NCBI GenBank assembly: GCA_017311185.1
Contig: JAESUZ010003882.1
Span: 186,001 to 250,000, forward strand
From: Proteles cristata cristata
Taxonomy: Eukaryota > Chordata > Mammalia > Carnivora > Hyaenidae
Direction: 5' to 3'
Length of the DNA: 64,000 bases
Position numbers and translations under genes: made by a program. Below are positions 34,350 through 44,814 of the stretch, in pieces. The stretch's first letter is position 1. Every line of letters begins with the position of its first letter. Below the pieces are notes generated by a model. It was not told the origin of the DNA, ran no database searches, and was given only the letters and a program-made list of their open reading frames with translations.

Positions 34350-35990
34350 ATTAAGAGTCAAGGCAGTGGGGATGGAGAAGTGTAGAGAATACTATATTAA
34401 GATGATAGTCCTAGTGGATTTGATGAACTATTAGATGTGGGATAGTGCAGGTGACAGGGAGTCAAGATTCATTCCCAAGTTTCACACTTGACAAAATGAG
34501 TGATCAGTGGCACCATTTACTGAGCAGATATGGGATGAAGAATGAGAGTTTAGTTTTGGGTGTGGTGAGTTTGTGATGATTGGGAGATATTTGAGTACAG
34601 ATGTCCAGTTAACAACTGTACATGCAGGTCTGGAGTTGAGAACACACCTCCGGGATGGAAACTGAACTTGATAACGACCATCATGCAATGATAACTTAAG
34701 CCAGGAGAATGGAGACAATTTCTGAGAAAGTGAAAAGAGCCTAGACCATAGCCACTGTGAATATAAATGAGCTTCAAACTTTACGGGTTGAGTAAAAAGG
34801 GTCCATTTAGCAAAAGAGACTTATAGTGACTAAAAAAAAAAAGAAAAAATAAAGGAGAAAAGTCAGGCATTTGTCACATCACTTAAGAATAAGGTGCTTC
34901 AACTGCTAGCAATTTACCCAAGGGATATAGAAATGCTGAGGCATAGGAGCACATGTAGCCAAAACATGGAAAGAGCCTAAGTGTCCATCAACGGACGAAT
35001 GGATCAAGAAGATGTGGTTTATCTCTACCATGGAATACTACATGGCAATGAGAAACAATGAAATCTGGCCATGTGTAGCAACATGGATGGACCTTGAGGG
35101 GGTTATGCTGAATGAAATAAGTCAGGCAGAGAAGGACAAACATCATATGTTTGCACGTATAGGAGGATTAGGAGGAACTTGACGGAGGAACAAGGGGGAG
35201 AAGAAGGGGGGAAATGGTGGGGGAAAGGGAGAGAGGCAAACCATGAGAGACTCTTGAATGCTGACAAAAACTGAGGACTGATGGATGTGGGGGAGAGGTG
35301 GGATGGGCATGGAGGAGGGCACTAGTGGGGATGAGCACTGGGTGTTATGTGGAAACTAATTTGACAATAAACTATTTGTAAAAAAAAAAAAAAGAATACG
35401 GTGCTTCAAGAAAGAGTGAGTGGTCTACTGTGACTAAGCAGTGAAGAAATTAAGATGAGGAGTGAAAAATATAGACCTCTGGATTTGGTTACTTGGGTGT
35501 CACTGGCACCTTTCAGAGAACAGCTTTTGTGAAATGACAAAGTAGGTTTCAGATTGGAACCAACGGACAAGAAGGCAGGAGAAATGGAGCCAGTATAAAC
35601 AACCATGAAGAAGTTTAGCTCTAAAGAAAAGCAGAAAGCACAGTGAGAAGGAAAGGATGTTATATGAAGGGAGGGCTTTGTTAAAAGTATGTTTACATGT
35701 TAATGGAAAGGAAAAGGTAGAGAGGAGAAGACACACAATATTCATGACAGAAGGGTAATAATAATCTGAATAGGCAGTAAGGGATATGATCCAAAGCACA
35801 GGTCGTGGGATTGCTCAGTTAGAAGGGGCACCTCATTTACTCTAAGAAGGAGGAAAAAGGAAAGGAATCATGCAGATGCAGGTAAATCTGGAAATCTGGT
35901 TGCAGTACGTGCAGACAGCTACTCTGATAGCTTCAGTGTTCTTGGTGGAGAAGGCAAGGACATCTTCTAAGACTGACGGGATGGCTTAAA
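34350..35990 (+). other. Unnamed old repeat-like region split by an L1
   Basis: 34350-34884 and 35410-35990 have the purine-rich character of an old mammalian interspersed repeat that I cannot name. No gene. Confidence 0.4.
34903..35391 (+). mobile_element. Young L1 3' end with internal deletion
   Basis: Matches the copies at 643 and 30366, but lacks about 32 bp at 34953/34954 ('cacatgt' joined to 'agccaaaac'). Flanked by 18-bp duplications at 34885-34902 and 35392-35409 differing at one base. Antisense to GAB2. Confidence 0.95.
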
Positions 35991-36112
35991 TTTTATCCCG
36001 AACATCAAATCCAGGGACACAGATATTTAATGAGTTTACATAATAAAATAAACAATTAGTTTCCTCCAAGCAGTTGTTCATTAGAATCAATACACAATTT
36101 TCTCCAAATTAG

Positions 36113-36131
36113 CCACTAGAGGGCAGTGCTG
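36113..36131 (+). promoter_or_regulatory. Candidate CTCF binding site
   Basis: The sequence ccactagagggcagtgctg matches the core CTCF consensus (CCACYAGRGGGCAGYG) at every position of that core. It lies in repeat-poor DNA of GAB2 intron 1, about 3 kb inside the gene. Confidence 0.6.
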
Positions 36132-36139
36132 CTGTCCAT

Positions 36140-38090
36140 AGTTTCCTCTATCTCTTTTATCCCAGTGAAATTAATAGAAAATTACAGAGCAGTGTAGGTC
36201 ATAAAATGTTTTTCCTCAAGAAAATCTGGCTTCCACCTTATGTGTGTGGATATATATGTATACACATGCACACTACAGCATGATGGGAGGGCTGTTCCTT
36301 CCACTAGCTTCCCACTGCAACCATATAATGATGGCCCAGAGGTAACATTCACCATTTTCCAGAGGTCACTTTTCGTAATTCCCCCAATGTGCACAGCAAT
36401 ACTGAATAGATCTTTACACCTTCTTATGATTAATAAATTGGATAAGGCTGATGAAAAAAATCCCTAAACCTAATCTCTGCTAACATTTGCTATGGCTTCA
36501 AGTTGATTTTTTCCTCCCTCGACCTACCGCCTCTTCAAAATAGAGAGAGGCTTTTTAAAATTAATTATCAACAGTTGAATTTATTTCATAAACTTATTTT
36601 CCCTTTGTCTCAGATGTGTGATATATTCTTAAAATGAGGATTTAACAATCCATAATACCACATGGCTACTGTATATACCAGAATAAGCAGCTATTTTAGG
36701 GTATGAGTTTAGTAACAAGGCTGGGAAATAACTTGTTTCCTAGTTTGATTCTAATGAGTTTGGGTCTCTCATGTACACAGGGAAATGGCAAAGTTTTAAC
36801 TTAAAATAAGGTGCAGAAATTCTCAATGCCCAAAAAGAAAAGATGTAAAGGCAGACTCTAACCCTAAGAGTTTGGGGTTAGACAAGTCAGCTCAGTTTCA
36901 ACCAAGAGAACTGAGCTCCCACTCAGTTCCAGTCATACCAATGGAACACGTTACACCCAACCTAAGAAGTTGTTAGTAGTTTGATCAGATGTCCATGGGC
37001 TGTAGCTGCATGGAAGTGGGAAAGAGGCTGAGGTCATCATATGACTGTAGGATGTCAAGCACTTCAAATGGGTGAAAAAGGTGCTTGATCCCAAAGCTTC
37101 CAAACTTGTTTTTGAGCTAAAGTTGCTTGGGAACAAAAAACACAGAAGAAATGGGCCATAAAAAGAGTCTGGGTGATAAAAGTTGAAGTAGTCATCAAAT
37201 ATAGATACAGTGTCAAACTGTTTGCAAACTGTATCAAAAGCAAAGTGTCAAGGATCTTTAGGGTAGTGCTCGAATTTAAAATTAAGAGTCACATTTTTCA
37301 CTGGATACTCTATTCCACTAGCTGGTATGTTATTACGCTTTGATAGCTTTCAGAAGCTCTTTTGGGGCCAAAGAATTTTTGTTTTGTTTTTTATATTTAT
37401 AAAAACATCAATAGCAAATTACTCATCCTTAGCCTAACAGAAAGATTCGCCTTTCCTAATGAGCCGATATACAACTCTGAAAAGGGGGAAAGTTTCTTTC
37501 TTAGCAATTATAATGGCTTTGGCTCCTTGGACAGGCCTGAAAAACGAGCGTTAAGAGCGGAGATGAACACTCCATTGCCTCATCCTTACTGTATTTTAAA
37601 TCTATGTCCACTTTCAAAAGTCACTGGTAGAGTCTTCCCAGCAAGTGATTTAAATAAGAGACTGCTTTCATTTACATACACACACACTTGCACTCCCCAA
37701 CAACACTTCCTTTGAAAAACAGAATGTCACTTCCTCAATCCAGAGGCCAGAAGTCCCTCAGTTCTGATCTGGGGAAGCCAAGACAGGAAACTCTGGTAAG
37801 CTTCTGCCTCTCCCCCCGTGGACAGTCACTGGTGCAGCTGACCGAGGGCAGGGTCTATTCAGAGCTCCCTTGATGCACTGCAGCTGGAAGGCAACAGCTC
37901 ACTTTCATGCTGTGGGAATGATCCCAGAGAGGCCAGCACCAGGAGTCAGTTTAACAAGGGCATTTCATAGGAAGTGAAAAAGGAACAGATGAGAGACCTT
38001 GACACCTTATACCGACCTTACTTCCATTTCCAAACGCCTGCAAACAGCCCAGGGCTGATTGTAATTACTACCACCTAGTACTTTGACCCC
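36140..38090. other. No gene recognised
   Basis: Repeat-poor intronic DNA next to the CpG island. It may contain regulatory elements but none can be named. Confidence 0.5.
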
Positions 38091-38106
38091 ACCAGCCAAG
38101 ACTTTA

Positions 38107-38137
38107 GGAGGTGGTGGTGGGGTAGGGAGGGGGGCGG
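38107..38137 (+). promoter_or_regulatory. G-rich tract (quadruplex-prone)
   Basis: 'ggaggtggtggtggggtagg' followed by 'gaggggggcgg' has several closely spaced G runs in the first kilobase of GAB2 intron 1. Confidence 0.5.
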
Positions 38138-39035
38138 TTGGCCAGACCTCCTCACCAGTCAGCGCCAGACTGTATGCCGTCTTCCCCTCGATGTTGCCAG
38201 TTTCTCTCTTGGAAGAGAGAAGCTGTCCCAGGGATTTCGGTAAACATCGTCGGTTAGCACCACCGGGCAACTGAGAACCTTGATTTCTCCCGACCCCAGA
38301 CACCAAGGACTATACAAAATCCCGGCCGGTGATAGCAGACCAAACTGCAGTGTCACCGTCGTGGCGTGGGGTGGGGGGGATGTATGTGAGAGACATACAG
38401 AATGAAGGGGGACAAACAAATGAGTCACTTAATACAAGGGCTGCACATGCCGCTGACGCTGCCCGTGATGCAGAGGCTGTGGACTGGAAGGAAGCAGGCG
38501 GTCACCCGGGAGGGGCGGGCAGAGAAAGGGAAGGGGGAAAGGGTGTGAGGAGCCTCGCCCTTTGTGGGGGCCGGACTGAGCCGCCCCGCAGCCTGCACCC
38601 CCCTTTCCCGCCCGCTCCCCCAGCCCTGCACGCTGAAGCCACTCGCGGTTACTATGGTCCCCCAGCCCCGGGAATCAACTCTCTCGGTCTCCAAAACAAT
38701 CAATACAAACTTCAATGCCGTATTTAGTTTACCAGGGAGGCTGGCTGGGGAGGCGCCGCCGCGCCCGCCCAGCGCAGAAGGAGCCGCAGCCTCAACCTGC
38801 CTGCCCGCCCGCCCGCCCGCTCCGCCCCTCGGCCGCGCACCTGTGACAGGTGTGCAGGTGCCCCACACAGCCCGACTCGCGGGGCGCGCGGGCCGCTCCT
38901 CGCCCCCCGGGGGGCCCTAGGGCCCGCTCTCCCCGTCGGCGACGCCCCTCCTGGAGCCCCCAGTCCCCGGGCAGGCCTCGGGGCGCCCCCCACCCGCGCC
39001 CTCGGCGGCCGCACCCGCTCGCCGCCCGCACTCAC

Positions 39036-39109
39036 ATAGCGCCTCAACTTCTTCTCGGGGGCGATTTCCTCAGCCAGCCGGTGCACACCACGTCGCCGCC
39101 GCCGCTCAT
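39036..39109 (-). CDS. GAB2: GAB2 coding exon 1 (N-terminus of PH domain), with apparent 1-nt deletion
   Basis: GAB2 is a cytoplasmic docking adaptor. Its PH domain binds membrane phosphoinositides and its phosphotyrosines recruit SHP2 and PI3K downstream of GRB2-linked receptors. The start codon (CAT at 39107-39109) follows 'ggcaac', giving A at -3. The frame reads MSGGGDVVCTGWLRKSPP, the GAB2 N-terminus as I know it. The known protein continues EKKLRRY, and those residues are present here but in a different frame, because one base is missing in the C/G run at about 39056-39061. The exon is therefore 74 nt instead of 75, and the literal frame reads RRS and stops. The exon ends after the TAT codon at a good donor, GTGAGT (39030-39035), which gives a phase-0 junction. 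Only about 25 of roughly 676 residues are in this window; the rest lies beyond position 1. The CpG-island setting and intact donor argue against a pseudogene. An assembly or sequencing error in GC-rich DNA is likelier than a real frameshift. Confidence 0.93.
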
Positions 39110-39563
39110 GTTGCCGGCCGCCTGGAGCCCGCCGCGGGGTCGGGCGGACAAGGGCGCGAGCGCCGGCCGCTGGGTCGGCCGGCCGGCGGTGCGCAGCTCA
39201 CGGGGAGGAGGGGCCGGGGCGGCCAGCGGCCGCGGGGCGAGGACGAGGCGGCGCAGCGCGGGCCCGGCTGCCTCGCGCGCTCCCGCTCTCCCCGCGCGCG
39301 CCCGCGCGCACTCCCAGCCGGGCCGCGACGGGGGCGCCACAGCAGGAAAAAGGGCGGCGCGCGCTCGCCACGCCCACAGCCCGCCGCGCCCCCCCGGCGG
39401 GCCGCCTTCAAAGACGCAAACACCGCCTTGCTTCTAGGGACCCCGGAGGCCGGAGGTTGGAGCGGACGCCGAAGCCGGCGGCCGGCCGCCAGCCGCGCCC
39501 CCGGGTCTTGCTTTGCGCCCTCAATCTTGAACAACGATCCAGGGATGCGGCCGCGCCCCTGGT

Positions 39564-39590
39564 GGGAATGGGGGTGGGGGAAGGGAAGGG
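39564..39590 (+). promoter_or_regulatory. Predicted G-quadruplex upstream of GAB2
   Basis: Five runs of at least three G separated by 1-3 bases (GGG-AAT-GGGGG-T-GGGGG-AA-GGG-AA-GGG) on the strand opposite GAB2, about 455 bp upstream of the start codon. Confidence 0.7.
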
Positions 39591-39839
39591 TCTGCGCGCC
39601 CTCGATCGCGAATCGATTTTTCACAGAGGGTCGTCAGGAAGGGACCCGAGGGCTGCTCGCGTTTCCTATGCGTTCGGAGTTTCAGGTTTCAGTGGGTCAG
39701 GTTCTGGGTGAAATAAGTGATCCGCTTCCCAGCAAGAGTTTCATTAACTCTCGCACCCCCTTGGCGGGAGAAGAAAAGATGAAAACAGACTAATAGGTGC
39801 TGGGCGCTTTGACATTCCTTGTTTACTTGATTGTCTTCC

Positions 39840-39935
39840 CAAATCTACAAATTGGGCGAGCGGTATTATTCCTATTTTGCAGACAGCCTCAAGTACCAAA
39901 GCCTGTGCAATGGAGAGCCAAGTTTCCAATTCTGG
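39840..39935 (-). repeat. MIR fragment
   Basis: 'attattcctattttgcagac' and 'gtgcaatggagagccaagtt' are weakly MIR-like in reverse, just outside the CpG island. Confidence 0.5.
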
Positions 39936-40250
39936 GGGGTGGGTTGGGGGTGGTCTTGTTCATCTACTTAAAGTGGGGTAATTGCTTTAGTGCCTACAAA
40001 TCAACTTGGTGGCCTCATTACCAAGAGATAAAGTCCAACTGTCTCCCACAGGGCCTCTGGGAAAAACAATTCAGGGGAAAATTTGTGTGATTTGCAGGAT
40101 CGAAGAAGCAAATGTAGAAGTCAATGTATTTCACAGTGAATTGGAAGGCAAGGTGCTGTAGAACAAGAAACTGGGGTCAAAATTCTCAGAGTTCCATCTC
40201 ACTGACACAGGTTATAAAAGCTCTCTGGAGCTGGTATGAAAATTAGAATC

Positions 40251-40472
40251 AGGGGGCCTGGGTGGCTCAGTCTGTTGAGTCGTTGACTCCTGATTTTTGA
40301 CTCAGGTCATGATCTCCCGGTTCATGAGTTCAAGCCCCTTTGGCTTTGGGCTAACAGTGCAGAGCCTGCTTGGGATTCTCTGTTCCCCCCCACCCCCCAA
40401 CATCCCCACCTCCTCTCTGACTCTCCCCTGCCCGCTTTTCTCTCTCTCCAAGCAAACAAACATTAAAAAATT
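40251..40472 (+). mobile_element. Carnivore tRNA-derived SINE
   Basis: 'gggggcctgggtggctcagt' head, 'ctcaggtcatgatctcccgg', CT-rich tail and 'aacaaacattaaaaaa' end. Confidence 0.92.
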
Positions 40473-42674
40473 GGAATTTGAAGATACTTCTCTGTGTTGT
40501 GGTGAGGCTTTACTGAAATAAAATATGTGTAAGCACACATTTGATAACCCCAGTACTTCAGGGGTAGGTGGAAGAGAAAAAAACCCATCTTTGGTATGGG
40601 CTCTTTTCAACTCACTATCTTTAGGAGAGATTTTAAAAGGTAGGTCATCCCTCAGCTTCTCTGAGAAGTGGATCATAATCCATTTTATCCATAGGGAAGT
40701 ATGCTATGGGCAGATGAGTAGGAGACAAAGCATCTTATAGTCTCCATACCATGTTAGACTAAGGGGCTATTTTGTCCATTTTCCAGTTTCTGTATAGTGA
40801 AGCTAGTTGTTTCAAGCTGTTGGACATGGTTCTGGTTTTACAGATCTTGCCTGGGTTGGAGAAAGTTCATTCACTTTAATCAGTTTGTAAAAGCAAATCC
40901 TCTACTATCTGCTAGCTTTTCTAAGCGTCATGAGAGGTAGAAATCAGTCCCCTACACCCACCATTTCACTGTCCTCCTGGATAGAATGTAAAGCCAGAAC
41001 TATCAGGCTATAGCTGGGATTGGAGGTGCCTTAGCTTTCTGATTTAGGGATCCTTATACCACATTGAAGGGGCACCACTAGAATTATGGCCATTTTAACT
41101 TCTGGCTTAAGTACCTTTAAACTCTGAGACAAATACCAAAATAGTCAAGCCTGCCAAATCAATCAGGAGGCGGTGACTCCCAACCAAAATAAAGCAATCA
41201 TTCTGACTTCATCCACATCTGAGTCATGGTGCCAAGTCTCAGGGATTGCAGTCTGAGAGATCTGCACGGATTGTTTGCAGCTGAAGGTGCATGATGCAAG
41301 TCAGGCATACATATGCCTCATCTTTCCCTAGAAGAGTAGTCTTCCAATACATATCCTTTGATAGCTGTATGATTCAGGGCAGACTGGGAGCAAATTCAGC
41401 AATGGTTAGTTGGGCGTTGGGCTGCACTCTACCAGAAGCTCTTGAGGGGCTTACGTGGTTTTGCAAGAGACTCTTTCTTCCCCATCACTTACAATTCCAC
41501 GTGGAAAAGAAAAGTTTGGTGTTTTTTGGCCAATGACAGGAGGGGCCTTGAAATACAGCAGTTACAGGGTACAGGTCTCCTCCCACCCCTGCAACCCAAA
41601 AGTGGTGTTCTCATGAAACCTTTTGGTAAGCCGAAATGGAGTAAAGTGAAGAAGCAATTACCATCTTCTAAAGGTGAACATTCTCTTCGAATCTCTGTTG
41701 GTGGTCAAAACAAGTAGTAATGTAGGTCTTTCGTAAACGTGAAGGAGCATAAAGCAAACTTTTGGATAGTCCAGGAAACTTGTATATGCTTCAGGAAGGC
41801 TTTTCTGAACATACCTTTCCTTCTCCAAAACTTACAGAAAGGGGCTCTTCTCAGAGCGCTCTTGCTTGTTCTCCACCCCACTTTTCTCATTAGTCAGCTG
41901 CTAGCACCCAGCTCAGACTGCACACAGGAGGCAGGACCGTTGCTGAGGTCTCTGGCTGCACACTGGTGTGGCTCAGTCTTCCAAGCCACAGATGCGTGCC
42001 AGGCCTGGGGACAGGCCTCGAACAAAACATTCCTGTTGGGGCCTTCACTAAGTCTTCTCCACTGCATGCTCTTTTCTTTCTTTCTTCCTTTCCTTTTTTA
42101 AATGCCCTCTGGTTTTCGCTGGTGAGAAACAGAAAACGAATTAGGAGTGGTTTATTTACATGAAGATAGGCGCCATCTATAGGAACCAGTAGGGATGACA
42201 GCCCCCCAACCCCAGCCCCTAAACCTGTGAGGACATGCATCACTAGTCTATAATTCAGGCAATTTTGATTAAAGACCACGGGTATTTCCTGGGGGGAATT
42301 AATGACCGGCTGCAAAGAGTGCTTTGGGTCATTAATTCTATATTCTCATTAAATCCTCAGGAAATGACCATCTCATGGTGAGAGCTTCTTTGGAGGAAGC
42401 ACTGCAGAGATTAGAGAGCTGCACACCTGGGAAGAAAGTATGGGCACGAGGTTTTGCCCCGCCCCCTCCCTCAAGCCTGGGTTCTAAAGGGTGTACTTTG
42501 GCTTTTGAGTGTCAACAAAAGCTTGCATCCGTGCCTGTCTGAGTTGAGGGTTTGTGGCCAGCGGCAGGTGCATGGCTGATGGAACAGTCCCAGGAATGGG
42601 TTGGAAGGGCTGGAAGGAGAGCTGTCCTCAACTGCACACCAGGCTGGCATGATTAATACCACCCACGCCAAGCC

Positions 42675-42682
42675 TGACGTCA
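42675..42682. promoter_or_regulatory. Candidate full CRE (TGACGTCA)
   Basis: A perfect 8-bp palindromic CREB/ATF site, followed three bases later by ATTGG (an inverted CCAAT box, 42686-42690 approximately), in repeat-poor intergenic DNA 3.5 kb upstream of GAB2. Confidence 0.5.
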
Positions 42683-42801
42683 GTGATTGGACTGGGGGTG
42701 GAGATGGATGTTTGTGTCCTAGCCATGCTGCCTTGTCTCTCCTTCAATTTAGCTGACAGGTTAATTTCAGAGCTGAGAGCTGCTTGCTAAGGTCACCATG
42801 G

Positions 42802-42823
42802 CCAGCTGAGCCACCTCAGCTGG
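42802..42823. repeat. Inverted repeat with E-boxes
   Basis: CCAGCTGAG and CTCAGCTGG are perfect 9-bp inverted arms around a 4-bp loop, each containing the E-box CAGCTG. Confidence 0.85.
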
Positions 42824-43360
42824 TGACTTTTAGGACTTTGGGCTCTCACAAATGTGGAGGTGCATGCCACTTTAACCCCGGGATGCTTTGAGCTCACTTA
42901 GTTCCATCGAATTACCGTTAACTACTCAAATCAATTTCTGGAATCTGGATGGGATGGAGATCTGAAAGTGGGCTTGGGGTGCAGCTGAAGACCTAATAGT
43001 GTCGTTTCCTCCCTGTCTGCAGCTGCTAAAAATCGGAGAGTTACTTGACATTACACCCAGTGGAAGATATTCTGGATATAAACTTTCTTATGGGAAAAGT
43101 TGGAGCAAGTCCAGTTTCCCAATTTCTCCTTTGTGAAAAACTAGAACCTGTGCTAATTGCTTTGGGGCAGTAAGGGTTCTGGAACATTTCTGCTGCCACT
43201 GGTGAGGGTAGTACATCATTGTGTTCAGGGATCATGCTGCGGAATTATATTCTCCCAGGAACAAAGACTTGCCAAGTCCCTGAGAAAGTGTGCCCTGGTA
43301 TTCCAAACCATACTTTACATGATGGCCCCCTTACTTCCTTCAGAGAGAACTTTTACTTTA

Positions 43361-43586
43361 TTTTTTTTATTTATTTTTTTTAAATGTTTTATTTATTTCT
43401 AGGAGAGAGAGAGACAGCGCGAGCAGGGGAGGGTCAGAGAGAGAGGGAGTCACAGACTGAAACAGGCTCCAGGCTCTGAGCTGGCAGGCAGCACAGAGCC
43501 CGACGCGGGGCTCGAACCCACGAACCGCGAGATCATGACCCAAGCGAAAGTCGGACGCTTAACCGACTAAGCCACCCAGGCGCCCC
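43361..43586 (-). mobile_element. Young felid SINE
   Basis: Shares the 'tttctaggagagag' and 'gagtcacagactgaaac' signature, with an almost intact tRNA-like head. Perfect 15-bp target-site duplication agaacttttacttta at 43346-43360 and 43587-43601. Confidence 0.97.
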
Positions 43587-43604
43587 AGAACTTTTACTTT
43601 AGAT

Positions 43605-43830
43605 TGAATCTTGAACATATGACCAGACCCCTTTCCTTAAAACTCACCATCCCCACTCTTCCGCATAGTTGTTCATGTTTTTCTTGAATTGCCATTGCAC
43701 CTATATAAATATAGGTTATCACACTGTATTGCAAATACCTGGGCAGGGCCATGTCTTCCTCGTTTTTTGTATCCCTAAAGCCTCTGGTGCCACGCACATA
43801 ATCAATGCTCACTGAATGCTTTGAGAAGGA
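43605..43830 (+). repeat. L2 3' fragment
   Basis: 'gggcagggccatgtcttcct' and 'cacgcacataatcaatgctc' fit an L2 end. Confidence 0.55.
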
Positions 43831-43834
43831 AAAA

Positions 43835-44810
43835 ATAACAACAAACACCCCTAAAGGATGACCAGTGGGAGCTGCGGACTCCTGGAGCATCCAGAAGTCT
43901 CTAATCCATCCACACCAGAGAACAGGATCTGTGAAGGTACTTGTAAGTCGCTGGAGTGTTTAAATCCACAGGGACTGGTCTCATGGAAGGCGCTGAACAG
44001 GTGGAGGTAATCCTATGCAGTTTTACTTTCACAGGTGGTTGAAATCCTGGGGTAGATTCTAAAAACAATAGTTCCTTAGACCTTTTGACTCCCATCTCCA
44101 GAGAAGTGACTGCAGTAACTCTTGGTTTCCAAACCCTGGAGCTGTTGTGCAGACTCCCCAGATACTCTCCTCTCCGGGACTAAGAATTAAATCATTTATG
44201 ATTTATCTGATATCTGGGCTCATTGTGACAGTACTACAGGGGCTCTATCACTTAGCCCCTTAGACCCACACACAATCCTAACAAAGCAGGAGAAATCATG
44301 TCTCCTGAGTCCAAGTGAGTTTCTTCCAGCAGGTGCAAGAAATGCCGTTTTATTCTGTGCTGAATGCACAAAGAGTGGCTTTGCAGACTTGCTAGTCTTT
44401 GTTTTCTTGGGGATCCAAAGACCACTGGAGAGCATCTCATTTAGCTATTTCTACCAGAGATACCCAAAGTGGTTGTCTGATCCATACAACCAGTGATGTG
44501 CTGATAAATGTTTAAAAGCTGGCTCCCTGGTGGTGGTAGTGGCAGTAGCCTTGATATGTACTATATGACAATTTTTGTGGGGCAAATACAACACCCTCCC
44601 TACCTCCCTGACCAATTTCAAGCTATGGACTTTATGTTTATGAATACAGCAAAGGGATGCTCAAGTAATACATCATTATTTAGTACTTCCAAAATAAAGA
44701 TACAATAGACAAAAACACCAAAAGCAGAGATAATAGTAAAATGTAGTGAATTAGTAACTGATAGTCTTGGTTACTTATCCCCTTTGTTTTTCATGTAATT
44801 TATTTAATTG
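43835..44810. other. No gene recognised
   Basis: Intergenic DNA. Nothing identified. Confidence 0.5.
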
Positions 44811-44814
44811 TAAT

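Larger units (their letters stand above)
1..39035 (-). other. GAB2: GAB2 intron 1 (5' part)
   Basis: Everything left of the exon-1 donor at 39030-39035 is read as GAB2 intron 1 on the minus strand. GAB2 is known to have a very long first intron, and no second exon (expected to begin with Ala-Trp-Lys-Lys of the PH domain) was recognised in this window. The content is interspersed repeats plus repeat-poor DNA. The three young L1 3' ends inside it all read on the plus strand, antisense to GAB2. An alternative GAB2 first exon could lie here, but I could not identify one. Confidence 0.85.
38430..39620 (-). promoter_or_regulatory. GAB2: CpG island and putative promoter/5' UTR of GAB2
   Basis: This is the only long stretch dense in CpG, with NotI-type GCGGCCGC sites and many GC-box-like CCGCCC runs. 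It surrounds the GAB2 start codon and is free of SINEs and LINEs. The part above 39110 is 5' UTR and proximal promoter for the minus strand; the part below 39035 is the start of intron 1. No clear TATA box is visible, as usual for CpG-island promoters. The exact transcription start cannot be read from sequence. Open frames on both strands here reflect high GC content and should not be taken as genes. Confidence 0.88.

Noticed and set aside
38329..38727. 132-residue plus-strand frame
   Set aside because: No recognisable domain, no splice context, overlaps the GAB2 promoter and intron 1. Treated as chance.
38724..39437. Several long open frames on both strands inside the CpG island
   Set aside because: GC-rich DNA is poor in stop codons. 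Apart from the GAB2 exon their translations are low-complexity Arg/Pro/Ala/Gly with no recognisable domain.
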